A stretch of DNA of 64,000 nt from Acanthosepion lycidas (GCA_963932145.1 OZ010581.1:79039141-79103140), one strand, 5' to 3'; positions 1-10,779 are shown, numbered from the stretch's first letter. The notes: generated by a model from the letters alone, not told the origin. A program made the numbers and translations.

Positions 1-18
1 TATATATATATATATATA
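1..18. repeat. (TA)n microsatellite at window edge
   Basis: Perfect TA dinucleotides at the first bases; the array probably continues outside the window. AT-rich sequence without recognisable content follows to about position 410. Confidence 0.9.
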
Positions 19-411
19 ATTAAATATACAAATGAAATTCAAATATAATAAAAAGATGAAATAAACGCACTATGTATTGATTGAAATATTGATATTTTGA
101 ATTATGAATACCAAGTAAAAAATTAATTAGTAAAAATTTTCTATGAAAATCTAAAAACAAAAATTGATATTCAAATGAATACAAAGCGGAAATAATATTT
201 TCTTCTAGAAAAAATGTGAAAAAAAAGCGGGAAGGTATTGGCGTCGACTATTTTTTAAAGAATTTTCATTCTTTCTTTTAATCCTGGGAGAAGTCTTTCT
301 CCCTGGAAGGCATGCCAAATAATAAGCGAGAGAAAATAATCGATTTACTTATAGAATGAAAACGGAAACGAGAAAACCCTTGGAAAACCATCAGCACAAG
401 TGCCTCAATAA

Positions 412-480
412 AGCAACAACAACAACTACTACTACTACAACAACTACTACGACGGCGGCAACGACTACTACTACTAAGAA
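412..480. repeat. Imperfect (CAA)n/(CTA)n trinucleotide repeat
   Basis: Runs of CAA and CTA triplets interrupted by a GACGGCGGCAACGA segment. Simple-sequence DNA with no sign of a coding role. Confidence 0.85.
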
Positions 481-619
481 CAACATCAATAAAAGATGCC
501 GTAACAAGGTGGAAGGAGAAGTAGAATAGAAAGAAAAAGAGAAGTTAGAGGAGAATAATATTATTACTAACTTCTGAAAGCAAGATTAAAATCATTGCCA
601 CTACTATGCTTTTTCTTCT

Positions 620-1960
620 TTTATATGTCGTGTAAGTGATCATGGCCCTCTACATCTTCCTGTCCATTGTAGCCCTTAATAGGTTTTGTCTTTTTCCTAT
701 TTCTCTAAAACCTTGTTCTACCAACCATTTACTCAAGATCAAGTATTTTACGCGCTGCTTTCCTCTGTCACTCTTACCCTCAGTCGGTCCTGTGAGTATC
801 AGATTTTCCAAGCCCACCTTTCTCGTTACATGCAACTAGAAATTTCAACTGCTAATTACTGATGTTCAGTATAAGTCTCCTTTTTCTTTCCATTTTCTCT
901 ACACCCTCGTCGTTTCCCACATGATCGATTCATGTTGTGCTCAGCATTTTTCTGTAGAACAATATTTTTGTTGCTTCAAGTTTCTTTGCGGAGATTATCC
1001 AGCAATCGCTGCCATTGCAGGCGGACAGATACCGCGTAACTTTTCTTTGTTTTTATCGAATCTTATCTGTCTCTTCTTACTAAGATTAGCCTTTGGAATA
1101 TATTTTTAGCCATTGCAATGCGACTTCGGATCTCAGAGTCGTACTTTCTGTCATCTGTTAGAACACTTCTCAGATATGTAAATTTTTTTACTTGTTCGAT
1201 TTTAGTATCCCTGATTTGTAATTCTTTATTTTATATTTGGGGCTTATCCTTTTGCTGATAATCATGCAGTCATTTTGTAGTTTATACTTAGTCCTTTCTT
1301 CTGGCTTTCCTTCGCTTCCTTATGTAGGATTGTTTGTAGTTTCATTTCCGTGTTTATTATCAACACTGTGTCATCTGCATATCTTATGTTGTTAAGGTTG
1401 TGGTCGGCAATAATGAATCTTGGTCGAACTTCTAATTCTCTCAGAATTCCTTCGCTGTATAGGTTGAATAAATCCAGTGAGAAGACACATACTTGTCTTA
1501 TACACCTTTCTACTCTTGATATCTGCTGTATTCATTTCCTGACCGTATGCAGGCGTTTTGCTGCTAGTATCGATTCTTGATTATTCTAATGTCCTTCCCG
1601 AATATGTCAAGACTGCTTAGAAGATTTTACAGATATTTGTGGTTTACATTATGGAAGGTCTTTGTGTAATGTATAAAACAAAGGTTCACGTATTTCTACA
1701 TTTGTATTGCTCTTTGTGATAACATTCTGAGCATAAAAATTGCCTTTCTTGTTCTGGTAACTTTGACAAGCCCACACTGTTCTTGTTCCATCTCCGGTTT
1801 GATTGTGCTGCGCGCATTATTCATCAGAATTCAGATGATAAGATTTGTTATGTGGCTCATTAGGCTGATTATCCGATGGAGTTCACATTCGTTTGCATCT
1901 GCTTTCTTAGACAGTCTTATGAAAATAGATCAGCTTAGAATGGAAAAGGTAAGAAATGTG
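620..1960 (-). pseudogene. RTE/L1-like LINE, reverse transcriptase relic
   Basis: Read on the minus strand from about 1960 down to 620, this covers most of an RT followed by the thumb and C-terminal part. Recognisable pieces in order are a palm segment (SLMSHITN), a YADD catalytic box in the context NNIRYADDTVLI near 1370-1400, and a C-terminal block KVGLENLILTG at 650-835. The same C-terminal block recurs near 22.1, 31.9, 44.9 and 59.8 kb, so this is a family of several copies in the window. Frames change repeatedly and stops interrupt the palm, so it is dead. The endonuclease half is missing (5' truncation). The clade call (RTE/L1-like) is from memory of family style; the RT identity itself is firm. 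Confidence 0.8.
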
Positions 1961-2140
1961 ACCACTTTTATTATAGGGATCATTATTTCCACTGATTATC
2001 GTAGTCGTCCTAAAATTAACATTTTAATTATTTTAAGAGAAGAGAAATTTCTAAAAAAAAAATAAAATAAAAAAAAATGATGCTATTTCATTTATTACCA
2101 GTGCCAGTGTTATAAATAATTAATATACTTCATAGCTTTA

Positions 2141-2268
2141 AGACATGTTTTATGTTTATACGTTCTTTTTATAGATACAAATATTTAAGTAAATGTTCTG
2201 TTTATAATAAACAGTATTAACCGGCCTGATTGTCCGAGAAATCTTCATAGAAAATATGCGTCCTCCGA
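2141..2268. repeat. First unit of a direct repeat flanking tRNA-like sequence
   Basis: About 128 bp, beginning with TTTTATGTTTATACGTTC and ending with a GGCCTGA...TTCATAGAAAATAT block. It recurs almost unchanged at 2493-2627 in the same orientation. The last part (from about 2222) is the tail that also follows the tRNA-like head on the opposite strand. Confidence 0.8.
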
Positions 2269-2343
2269 CAGGAATCGAACCTGTATCCTATACGTAACCG
2301 TCAAACAGTCTGAGGGGCTTTTACCGATTGAACCACAGAGGAC
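2222..2343 (-). repeat. tRNA-like sequence with short tail (tRNA-derived SINE or tRNA pseudogene)
   Basis: Positions 2343 to 2260 on the minus strand form an 84-nt tRNA-like unit. The acceptor arms GTCCTCT and GGAGGAC pair over 7 positions (one G-U). The T arm ACAGG-TTCGATT-CCTGT is perfect. A D arm GGTT/AGCC can form, and a long variable region suggests a class II (Leu/Ser-like) ancestor. The anticodon stem has a mismatch and the loop lacks a clear U33, so I assign no anticodon. It continues into a tail ending GGCCGGTTA, typical of a SINE rather than a free tRNA gene. A truncated relative lies 280 bp away in the opposite orientation. Confidence 0.65.
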
Positions 2344-2492
2344 CATTTCGGCTAGCAAGGTCGATTTTACTGTTTTTAAACCACAATTCGCCATGATTTT
2401 CTCTCATACATTCATATCTGCTCGATGCGTATCCAAATGTAAACAAATGACGTCACACATTATGAAATGGACAAAGTCCGACAATTTTTTAA

Positions 2493-2627
2493 AGACATTT
2501 TTTATGTTTATACGTTCTTTTTATGGATACAAATATTTAAGTAAATGCTCTGTTTATAATAAACAGTATTAAATAACATTTACCGGCCTGAATGCCCGAG
2601 AAATTTTCATAGAAAATATTCGTCCTC
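2493..2627. repeat. Second unit of the direct repeat
   Basis: Matches 2141-2268 closely, with a small insertion (AATAACATT) before the GGCCTGA block. Downstream it abuts a plus-strand tRNA-like fragment, whereas the first unit abuts a minus-strand one. Confidence 0.8.
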
Positions 2628-2712
2628 AATCCTGTAAAAGTACATCAGGCTATATGACGGTTCCGTATAGGATACAGGTTCGATTCCTTTCGAAGGATGC
2701 ATCTTTTCTCTG
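2621..2712 (+). repeat. Truncated tRNA-like fragment, opposite orientation to its neighbour
   Basis: Shares GACGGTTCCGTATAGGATAC and the B-box region GGTTCGATTCC with the tRNA-like unit at 2260-2343, followed by a related tail (GGATGCATCTTTTCTCT). The 5' acceptor and D arm are replaced by a palindromic junction (CGTCCTC) with the minus-strand tail just before it. The T stem is damaged (CCTTT instead of CCTGT). Confidence 0.65.
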
Positions 2713-2814
2713 AAAAATATGATTAATATTTATTAATAATATTAATAAATTATTATTATAATTAAAATTAAATTATTATTATTATTATTAAATGATTAAT
2801 AATTATTGATTAAC
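2700..2814. repeat. (TAA)n-rich tail region
   Basis: Imperfect ATT/TAA triplet repeats adjoining the 3' end of the 5S-headed SINE on its minus-strand reading, consistent with a degenerate SINE tail. Confidence 0.5.
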
Positions 2815-3057
2815 CCATAGCTGGGGAAGAACACGTGGATTCATACGTTTTCCAAGATTATTTGCGCTTGAAGGAATATAACGAACCCAACGGGATTTTG
2901 AACTCGGCTCTTCGATTAAACATTCCAAGCCCTTATCCATCACAGCACCTGATATTCCCAAGCGGTGACTCATTTAGGTACTGACCAAGCTCGATGTTGC
3001 TTAACCTGGCTGATCGCAAAGGAGCCGGTGTTTGAACGTGATATGACCATAAGCTTT
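2815..3057 (-). repeat. Composite SINE: 5S rRNA-derived head fused to tRNA-derived body
   Basis: Read on the minus strand from 3057, the first ~115 nt align along their whole length to 5S rRNA: start GCTTATGGTCATATCACG, an A-box region GTTAAGCAACATCGAG, the TGGTCAGTAC segment, a C-box region with CACCGCTTGGGAATA, and a CAGGTGCTGT end. From about 2940 it continues into a tRNA-like part with AGCCGAGTTCAAAATCCC (a B-box variant) and a body ending TTCTTCCCCAGCTATGGG. That body is shared with the tRNA-only SINEs at 20.8 and 28.4 kb. A second 5S-headed copy lies at 36706-36960 in the opposite orientation, so the fusion is an element and not a chance junction. Chimeric 5S-tRNA SINE heads are known from vertebrate AmnSINE1; a cephalopod version is inferred here. 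Confidence 0.8.
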
Positions 3058-3060
3058 TAG

Positions 3061-4420
3061 AATTAACAGAGTCCCTAAAACAAAGAGACACATGGATCGT
3101 CTTAATCTACTACACAATAAAAAGAACGAAGGAAGAAATCAAATGAATCCAAATTCTAGACGCAATAGGCAAAGTTTTATGGCAAATAAATCTAGGAACG
3201 CCAAAAGAACTAATGCTAGAGTAATATCGAAAAGCCATAGACAATGAAGTCATGTATAGTTGATCATATATGAATGACAAATGTGCTGTCACCAACCCTG
3301 TGGAGGGAGATAAAACATACAAGGCAAAGAAGAATACTTGACAGTCGGGCATCACCTATATCAAAATAAATACTTAAAGAATTCAATAATAAACAATGAA
3401 AAATAAATGATGACTAGACGAGAAGCTGCGGTGAATGCAATCAAGCGTGACAGCAGGAGCAGTAGCAGTAGCATTAGCAGTGTAAGCACAAGGTTTTAGA
3501 GTCCAGTGGTTGCTAAACTTTTTTCTCTACGCCGCCTTTTTGGAAGGAAAATTTGCTCATACCTCGCCAAATATTATGTGATAAAAAGTAAACATAATAA
3601 AATCAGACAGACGGATAAAGGGAGATAACTGCGGATTCGAAGTCAGAACATTATAATTGATAACTCTCTCTTGCAATTAGCGGATCCTAGTTACTATATT
3701 CTTAATACTTGATATAATTGATTATAAAAAAAAATGATAAAAGCAGTCAATAATTATTTATACTGGGACTCATGCATGCAATTACAAGTAATCCATAATA
3801 ATATTTTAAATTTTGAAGTCATATATATTTTTGCTATATCGATTTTCGAAACTATCTAAATCTTTGATTGTCTTTCAATCATTCCGCCTCACCTGATATC
3901 CTTTCCTGCCGCACGTATGAGACGCGCCTCACCGTTTGGGAGCCACTGTTTCAGATTTATGAGCAGAACTGTGACATTGTAATTATGAGTTCAATCCCAG
4001 GGTCGGCTAGAGGAAACAACTTAGTGAGCAATAATCGAGAAAAGAATTGCAATAAGATATCCCTATGCATGGACAGCGGAAGGAGAACAATCGGACTAAT
4101 TCCTTGAACGTTACACGGATCGATAGATACCAGTAGAAAGAGGTGAAGAATACAAAATAATTATCTAACATTCACTGATTTTATTTCGAATGATAATTTG
4201 GAAAACATCTTTCTCTATTTCAACATTCCTTTGGATTTCCTTGTCATATGTTACAGTTGCTTGTTGCTAATTATTTCCTATGAAAAGCTATTGGATATCT
4301 TGTTTAAAATTTTAAAAAAAGTACAAAATAAAATGATAATAAAATTTTGAAATTCAATTTGATCATCGCATAAATGGCCAGACAGTAGGAAGAAGATCTA
4401 GCATTCGTAAACAATGAAAT
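3061..4420. other. No recognisable gene
   Basis: AT-rich sequence with short imperfect GCAGTA repeats near 3455-3485 and no peptide that resembles a known family. The open frame at 3868-4107 lacks motifs and is judged a chance frame. Confidence 0.5.
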
Positions 4421-4421
4421 G

Positions 4422-4468
<47 letters not shown>
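4422..4468. repeat. (TTA)n tail of LINE copy A
   Basis: Perfect ATT/TTA triplets exactly at the 3' end of the minus-strand LINE; on the element's sense strand this is (TAA)n. Confidence 0.85.
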
Positions 4469-6050
4469 GTTCCATTTTTGGTGTATAATCATTTCTTTCC
4501 GGATCCCAACTAGAGACCTAAAGTTAGAAATGGCATCATGTAGATCATACACATTTTACATAAATAAAGCTCTTCAAATGGTGTGAGCTTCACTTGTGAG
4601 TACAATTTTTTTGTACTTTTTAAGGCTTGGGCTACAAGGAATCATGTCAATGAGAACTATGAGAACCTTTTCCCGATCGAGGGCCCCAACATGAACAGTT
4701 GATGTCCTCACGTGCCATATTTCTGAGATTTCGATTTCAATGTCCTTGTCTTCAAAGATACATTACAGTCTGCAGAGACTGCCATGTCAAGAAGACATAT
4801 TCTGATTTTGTGATGTTTGGGCGATTAACTTTGATTATTCTGTCGGTGTGTATTGTAAAGTCTCATAAAACTGTTACAGGCCCTCCGTCTCTAACCGGAA
4901 TGAGCGGTGTCCATACCATTTTTGCAGTTTCCTTTCTATATTTCCTTGCATATTTTCCAGTGCAGATATTGGCCCCAAAATTCCCGGTTTTATATTCAGT
5001 GGGTGCAAACTGAAAGACGAAGGTCAATTGCTTCTGGATATTTATCACATGGGCTAACACAATTTCTTAATATGTCTGTTTGGTAATTTATAGTTAGCAA
5101 ATATTGGTCTTATGCAGCAAGAATAAAACCTTCGGTTTCAACTCTTAACCCTGCACTACGTAACCGCGGATAGGAAATCGGTTTGTCTACATCAACTGGT
5201 TTGGTACGGGCAGAGTATTGACTATGTAGAGGCTTAACGTGCATTCGTTTCTGCATTTGATACATTGCATTTGCTATTCCTTTCTTTCTTTAGGTTCTTT
5301 GCCGCTGTAGTAGGTGTATTATGGTTGATTTGCACTTCTTCATCCACTTAAAATTCTGTTTTGAATTTTTTATCTTCTTTTATTAGTGATTAATTTTATC
5401 ATTTCATTGACACAGAACATCATCCATTTTTTTGTAGTTTCTAGGTGTCTTTGAAGACAGATTGTTGCAGTTTTGTAAAACAGTTTTAGTTGAACTAATT
5501 TTCTGCCTCCTTCGGATCTGGGCACATACAGGAGATCAACATCAGCCTTAGGATGCTGCATACGGTGGCAAGTGAGAAGCTTTCTCGTGTTGACATCCAT
5601 TCGCTTAATGTCAGTTATAGTCCAATTAAAGGTGTTGAAACTGTATTGCACCGCAGGGACATCCAAAGTGCTTAAGGCTGATATTCTTTGTTGTGAATTC
5701 GACTCGGTATTAAGCACCAGGCACACATGCCTGTAGTATTTGTTTACTTTTTCCTTCATTTGGGTAAGTCTTTATTTCGTAGAAATTAAAACTCCTTCAT
5801 TTGTGTAGGCTGTATTCTATCTCTTTTGCTAACTCTTAGGTATTTGTAGGCTTCTTCTTGTTTCCCTAATCATTGTGACTAAATCTTGATCTATTAAGTG
5901 CGTTTTTGCACATTTATCTAATCCGAAATCCATACCGATGTCATCAATGAAACATTTTACAGTACTGAGGATACCTTTCAACTCATTGTCGTCACTGGCA
6001 AAGTGTTTGATATCATCCATATAGAACAGGCGATTAAACACTTTCTTTTT
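4422..6050 (-). pseudogene. Restriction-like-endonuclease LINE (R2/R4/Dong/NeSL-like), copy A
   Basis: Minus-strand non-LTR retrotransposon, 5'-truncated, from the RT palm to a (TAA)n tail at 4468-4422. Pieces in order: the RT catalytic box LFYMDDIKHF with GMDFGLDKCAK (5829-6041); a thumb/linker block with KRMDVNTRKLLTCHRM and LYVPRSEGG (5370-5759); a decayed region before the endonuclease; and the APTEYKT / GPVTVL region (4863-5060). Copy B at 6.1-7.5 kb has the same blocks in the same order. Multiple frameshifts separate the pieces. The 3' UTR (GGTTTTAGGTC-like on the sense strand) runs directly into the triplet tail. Its upstream end lies at the (TAA)n tail of copy B. Confidence 0.8.
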
Positions 6051-6061
6051 TACTTTGTATC

Positions 6062-6124
<63 letters not shown>
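6062..6124. repeat. (TTA)n tail of LINE copy B
   Basis: Perfect triplet array at the 3' end of copy B and touching the RT fragment of copy A. Confidence 0.88.
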
Positions 6125-6125
<1 letters not shown>

Positions 6126-7480
6126 TTCTTTGCTTTCTGGCGTTTACACATTTCTTTGCGGGTTCCACCCAGGGACCTAAGGTTAGAAATGGCATCATGA
6201 CACTTTGCACTGACAAAAAAAAAAAAAAAAAAAAATTACATAGATAGAGCCCTTCGTAAAGTCTGGGCTGTACTTTTCAGAACAATTTTTTGTATCTCCT
6301 TGAGGCATGGGCTTCCAGGAATCCCTGCAATTAGTCTACTGCAATCTTTTCCAACCAGTACTAGGGCTCCAACTACAACAGGGATTGTTGATGTTCCCAT
6401 ATGCCACATTTTCGAGACCTCTATTTCAAGGTCCTTGTATTTTGACAGCTTTTTGAATATCTTCAAAGATACATTGCAGTCAGCAGGGACTGCCATATCA
6501 ATAAGGAGGCACCGTATTTGTTTGTGGTCTTTAATAACAATATCTGGGCGGTTGGCCTTGATTGTTCTGTCAGTGTGAATTGTGTAGTCCCATAGAATTG
6601 TAACAGGTCCTATCTCCGTAACCGGGTCTGGGTGGTGTTGGTACCAGTTTCTTTCAGTTTCCTTCCCGTAGAAGTTGCAGATTTTCCAGTGCAGATATTG
6701 GCCCACTCTGTCATGTGGGGTTTTATATTCAGTGGGTGCCAACATCGTGCAACCTGATACAAGATGATCAATCGTTTCTGGATATTTATCACAGAATCTG
6801 CATTTTGGGCTGACACAATATTTTAGTATATGTGCTTGATAATTCCTAGTTAGCAAGCATTGGTCCTGCGCAGCAAGGATAAAACCTTCAGTTTCCGCTG
6901 ATGGGTACGGGTTTTGTCTACATCAGCTTGTTTGATACGGGCAGAGTATTGGCCATGAAGCGGTTTATCTTGCCATCGCTTCTGTATCTGGTCGGTTGCA
7001 TTCGTCTTTGCTGTCTTTTTCAAGTATTTGCAGTTTCAGCCGGTGTATTGTGCTGTAGTTGCATCTCTACGCCCATTTGAAGCTCCAGTTTGAATTTGTT
7101 GGCTTCTTTCATTACGGAGTAAAGACGCTTACTACTTTCATGTTCCTTGACGCATATCATCATCCAGTCTTCTGTAGTTTCCAAGTATTTTTGGAGGCCA
7201 ATTGTTGTAGTTTTGTAGGACAGTTCTAGTTGAACTAATCCTCTGCCTCCTTTGGATCTGGGCACATACAGACGATCAACATCAGCTTTGGGATGATGCA
7301 TGCGATAGCAAGTGAGAAGCTTTCTCGTTTTGGCGTCCATTCGCTTAATTTCAGCTATGGTCCAGTTAAGGACATTAAAGCTGTAATGCACCACTGGGAC
7401 AGCCAATGTGTTTATAGCTGATATTCTATTTTTTGAGTTTAGTTCAGTATTTAGTATCAGACGTACACGCCTGTAGTACT
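6062..7480 (-). pseudogene. Restriction-like-endonuclease LINE, copy B, C-terminal half
   Basis: Best preserved copy. The frame at 6236-6856 (206 aa) holds a CCHC zinc knuckle, CX2CX8HX4C with C19, C22, H31 and C36, then the restriction-like endonuclease core RPD-X14-D (P104, D105, D120, in RPDIVIKDHK...LLIDMAVP). The frame ends IVLKSTAQTLRRALSM. Upstream, 7020-7406 gives the RT thumb/linker with KRMDAKTRKLLTCYRM and LYVPRSKGGRGL. A frameshifted stretch lies between them (6857-7019). The RT palm is missing because the element meets a (TTC)n/(TTA)n microsatellite at 7499. The 3' UTR (6125-6235) contains a poly-A stretch and ends in (TAA)n at 6062-6124. R2-group LINEs carry this zinc finger plus PD-D endonuclease; the exact clade needs a tree. 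Confidence 0.88.
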
Positions 7481-7498
7481 CTTTTCTTATTTTGTCTT

Positions 7499-7525
7499 CT
7501 TTTTCTTCTTCTTCTTCTTCTTCTT

Positions 7526-7590
<65 letters not shown>

Positions 7591-7600
7591 TATTATTATA
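7499..7600. repeat. Compound (TTC)n-(TTA)n microsatellite
   Basis: TTC triplets to about 7553, then TTA triplets to 7600. It bounds the truncated 5' side of LINE copy B. Confidence 0.9.
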
Positions 7601-7954
7601 AACGAGTATTTATTTTCATCCTAATTTCTAGTTAATTTTAATTACAACTTTATTCGGGCCATCACTCATGCAGTGTCTGGAAAATACAGAATAAATACCC
7701 TATGAGGCTACAATTAACGTCCCTTTTCATTCAGTGATTTCTTTTTTTACATAGGAGTTACTCAACGAAGCTACGAGAGGCTAACTTTTTGAAGAAGATC
7801 TAATCTAGCCCTTGAAAGCTACCCATCATTCTACAATCTCTCTTACTTCCATATTAAACCTTGTGTTTATGCTATTATTACATTTTTATTATTATATGAA
7901 ACAATATCATTCAAACTTATTATCAATAAGAAGAAGAAGAAGAAAAAGAAAAAG

Positions 7955-8177
7955 AAGGATAAATTGACGGTTCCGATTAAGCCCGTGTCTTAAAGAAATA
8001 TAAAGAAATTGTAATTACAAGTACAGCTCACACATTACGAAGAGCTTTATCCATGTAAAATGTTTACAATCTTAGTTTGTTTTTTTTACCAAAAAGATCA
8101 GTGGAAAATGTCATGAATCCATTTTTGTCTCTGGTTGGGACACTGATAGAAATGTGCTTACAATAGAAATCAAAGGA

Positions 8178-8267
<90 letters not shown>
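7955..8267 (+). repeat. LINE 3' end with (AAT)n tail, copy C
   Basis: Plus-strand fragment of the same restriction-like-endonuclease LINE: a degenerate last-codon region (TTACGAAGAGCTTTATCCATG, compare RALSM), a 3' UTR with CTGGTTGGGACACTGATAGA, then (AAT)n from 8179 to 8267. Confidence 0.75.
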
Positions 8268-8268
<1 letters not shown>

Positions 8269-8492
8269 TGAAGGTTCCGATAGACTCATTGAAGAGATTC
8301 CCATACTTTCAAGAACTACAAAAGATTATGCTTACAAGTTCAGCTGACATATTACAAAGAGCTTTATCAATGTAAAATATGTATGAGCTTTTTTGCCAAA
8401 ATGATTAATGGAAAATGTTAAGAAGCCATTTCTGATATTAGGCCTCTGGTTGGGACCCGGAAGGAAATGTGCATACAACAGATACCAAAGGA

Positions 8493-8542
<50 letters not shown>
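8268..8542 (+). repeat. LINE 3' end with (AAT)n tail, copy D
   Basis: Directly downstream of copy C. It encodes LQKIMLTSSADILQRALSM at 8311-8372, matching the C terminus of copy B, then a 3' UTR with CTCTGGTTGGGACCCGGAAG and a perfect (AAT)n tail at 8492-8542. Copies C and D lie head to tail, each with its own tail. Confidence 0.82.
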
Positions 8543-8543
<1 letters not shown>

Positions 8544-8955
8544 TCACCGTTCAATGTGATAATGCAATTGAAGCTTAAAAGGTCAAGCGTCATTACTGTG
8601 CAGTAGTAGATTACCATTGCGTTACCATAAGATGTATGTTTATTTTGGACAGAAAGCAGACAGAGAAGACGTATGTATACTTCATATATGTGATGGGACG
8701 TTTTTGTGGGGATTACAAGGTTTAAGTTGTTCGTGTTGCTGTGGGCCCTCTTGAAAGAGGTGTGACAGAAGAAAATACCAAAATGTCTGGATAAAGGTGG
8801 GACTGTGGTTTGAAATGAGGTATTTTGAAAACAACACAGCTCGGTACATCAATTCTTCTGAGAAATGTTTTGTTGATGTGGGAAGGAGTAAAAAAAAAAG
8901 ACATTTATCATGATCCACTTCTGATCATAAAATTAGGTCATTAGATATTTCTTGA

Positions 8956-8956
8956 G

Positions 8957-9009
<53 letters not shown>
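8956..9009. repeat. (ATA)n microsatellite
   Basis: Perfect triplet array. Unlike the arrays at 8.2 and 8.5 kb, no LINE 3' UTR is visible directly upstream. Confidence 0.88.
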
Positions 9010-9010
<1 letters not shown>

Positions 9011-10195
9011 CTGTGTATAAGAAACAGAAATGAAGAAAACGCTCGGTAGTCTTTCAAGGCACGGTGCCTCCTCAAGGAAACATCCATTCTGGGTAATGAT
9101 AATATTAGCAGTTTCCTTATTAGGAAACTTTTGACATTCATTGACCAAGCAGCAAGTGCTGCTGTCAGTTGAAATTTAAGTCTGTGAAGTCAACTTTTAT
9201 CATTCTTTCGAATAGGAATGGGTCTTTCCTTCCTAACCTTTTATTTGAAGTGGTGTGGAACGTCAATATCTTGATTAGGTCATTATTTTGTCTATGGATT
9301 TAGACGATCAACTACATCCAGCAGAAGGCCGCTCATCGGGAGACTGGAGGGTTTGAGGAGCGTGGAATCAGCTCTTAATTGCTGTTTTTCCTACGACCAC
9401 TCGCATCCAGTGAAATGGTGAACTCCGAAACAAAAGCAAAACAATATGAACGTATAAATTACATCTTTTACTGCAAAAATACCAACAATACATATTTATA
9501 GTAAAATTACCAATAATACATATCTATATATAAAAAAAATTAGCTACAATACAGTTTTAAGGCAAAATGACCAGCAATTCATTTCATAGAATTACTACGA
9601 ATATATTTTATAATAAGATGACCAACAACACATTTTATTTGTAAGTTGAAGGCATAAATTGCGTACGAAATATATTTAGTTGAAGGCATAAAATTATGTT
9701 CAAAATATTTCATTTACATTTCGACATTAAATGACCCATAAGGAGTTGATATGACATTAAACAAACAAATCAGTCAATCAATCATTGTGTACGAATTAAA
9801 TATGGAATCCATTTAATTGTTGCTGCTGTTGATATTCCTCGAGGAATATGGTTTTCTTTTATTCGGTACAGTTCTTTGCGATTCTGTACTGCAAGTCCAC
9901 ACTATTCAAAGAAGAATGGTCCTTGACAAAAGCTTTCAGGTTACACTCGCTCAAAAACATTTTCAACCATGGGTTTGGCGCCATGTATACCATAGCGAGG
10001 CTATTCAAGAATAAAACACGAGTTTTTCAATAAATGTTTTGGTTTTGTAGGAATATGCAGTACTGGGAGAAACTACCACTAGCTCATCATATTCTATATT
10101 CAGTTTTCTTATCTCGTATAAAAACTTGTTAAACTGATTCATACACCGAGGTATTTGACGTGTTCAGTATATTTTTTTACTCATATCACACCATG
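9010..10195. other. No recognisable gene
   Basis: Contains imperfect repeats around 9470-9730 (ATAAAATTACCAA / ACAATACATAT-type motifs). Short open frames at 9.82-10.03 kb have no recognisable motif. Confidence 0.45.
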
Positions 10196-10199
10196 AAAG

Positions 10200-10700
10200 G
10201 CAATAAAGCCACTAAGAGTTAAGGGGTTACTGAGTGTGAAAGAATAAGAAAAAGAAAAGAAACATTATTAAGGAGCGAAAACAATAAAAGAAGAGTAATC
10301 AAGAAGATAACGATTGACGTTGTATTTACATTTTTGCAGATCAAAGTTGGATGGAAAATACGGAGTCGGAAGAGAGATTCCCAAGCGAGAAGTGCAAGTG
10401 AAAAGAAACTATTAGCATAGAGCTTAAGGATACATTCAGCCAAATCATCTGTGAATTGACTCGTACTGTACTTAAATTCATAAAATCTAGGTAGCATAGC
10501 GAAGAGTTCAACCGGACAGTTACCAGGAAAGTATTTACAGAAAAGGCAGAGGGAAGCTATGTTACGGTGGCGGGGAAGTGACTGGAATCGAAACGCTAGG
10601 CCAGGACGAATAATATTGCTGATTCTTCGGATTTTATCAATAATATCTAAATATACAGCAGGATCACCAGGTCATATATTGTAGCATTATTCAAAGCATG
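10200..10700 (-). pseudogene. Jockey-like LINE, 3' portion
   Basis: Minus-strand C terminus of a Jockey-like pol: LYANSFFSLALLAWESLF matches the FxxRTSxLWNSLP ending typical of this group. It leads into a 3' UTR (GCCACTAAGAGTTAAGGGGTTACTG on the plus strand, read in parts) also found at 55.8 and 60.4 kb. Frameshifted. Confidence 0.7.
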
Positions 10701-10779
10701 GATTAATCCTAAACTTATAAATATGTAAGATAGATTTTGGAGAAAAAAATTCTCGAAACAATTTTACAAGTAAATAAGC

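Noticed and set aside
2260..2343. Functional tRNA gene
   Set aside because: Acceptor and T arms are good, but the anticodon stem is mismatched, the loop lacks the expected U33, and the unit continues into a SINE-like tail.
2942..3057. Functional 5S rRNA gene
   Set aside because: Diverged from 5S in several positions and fused directly to a SINE body; no T-run terminator after the 5S part.
3868..4107. Possible SINE because of GAGTTCAATCCCAGG
   Set aside because: A B-box-like word is present, but no A box at proper distance and no second copy in the window.
8154..8375. 73-aa frame with a poly-Asn run
   Set aside because: The Asn run is the (AAT)n tail of one LINE copy; only its last 30 residues are meaningful, as the C terminus of the next LINE copy.
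10219..10497. 92-aa minus-strand frame as a membrane protein (Phe/Leu-rich)
   Set aside because: The hydrophobic C-terminal half is 3' UTR of the Jockey-like LINE; the N-terminal half is its degraded pol C terminus.
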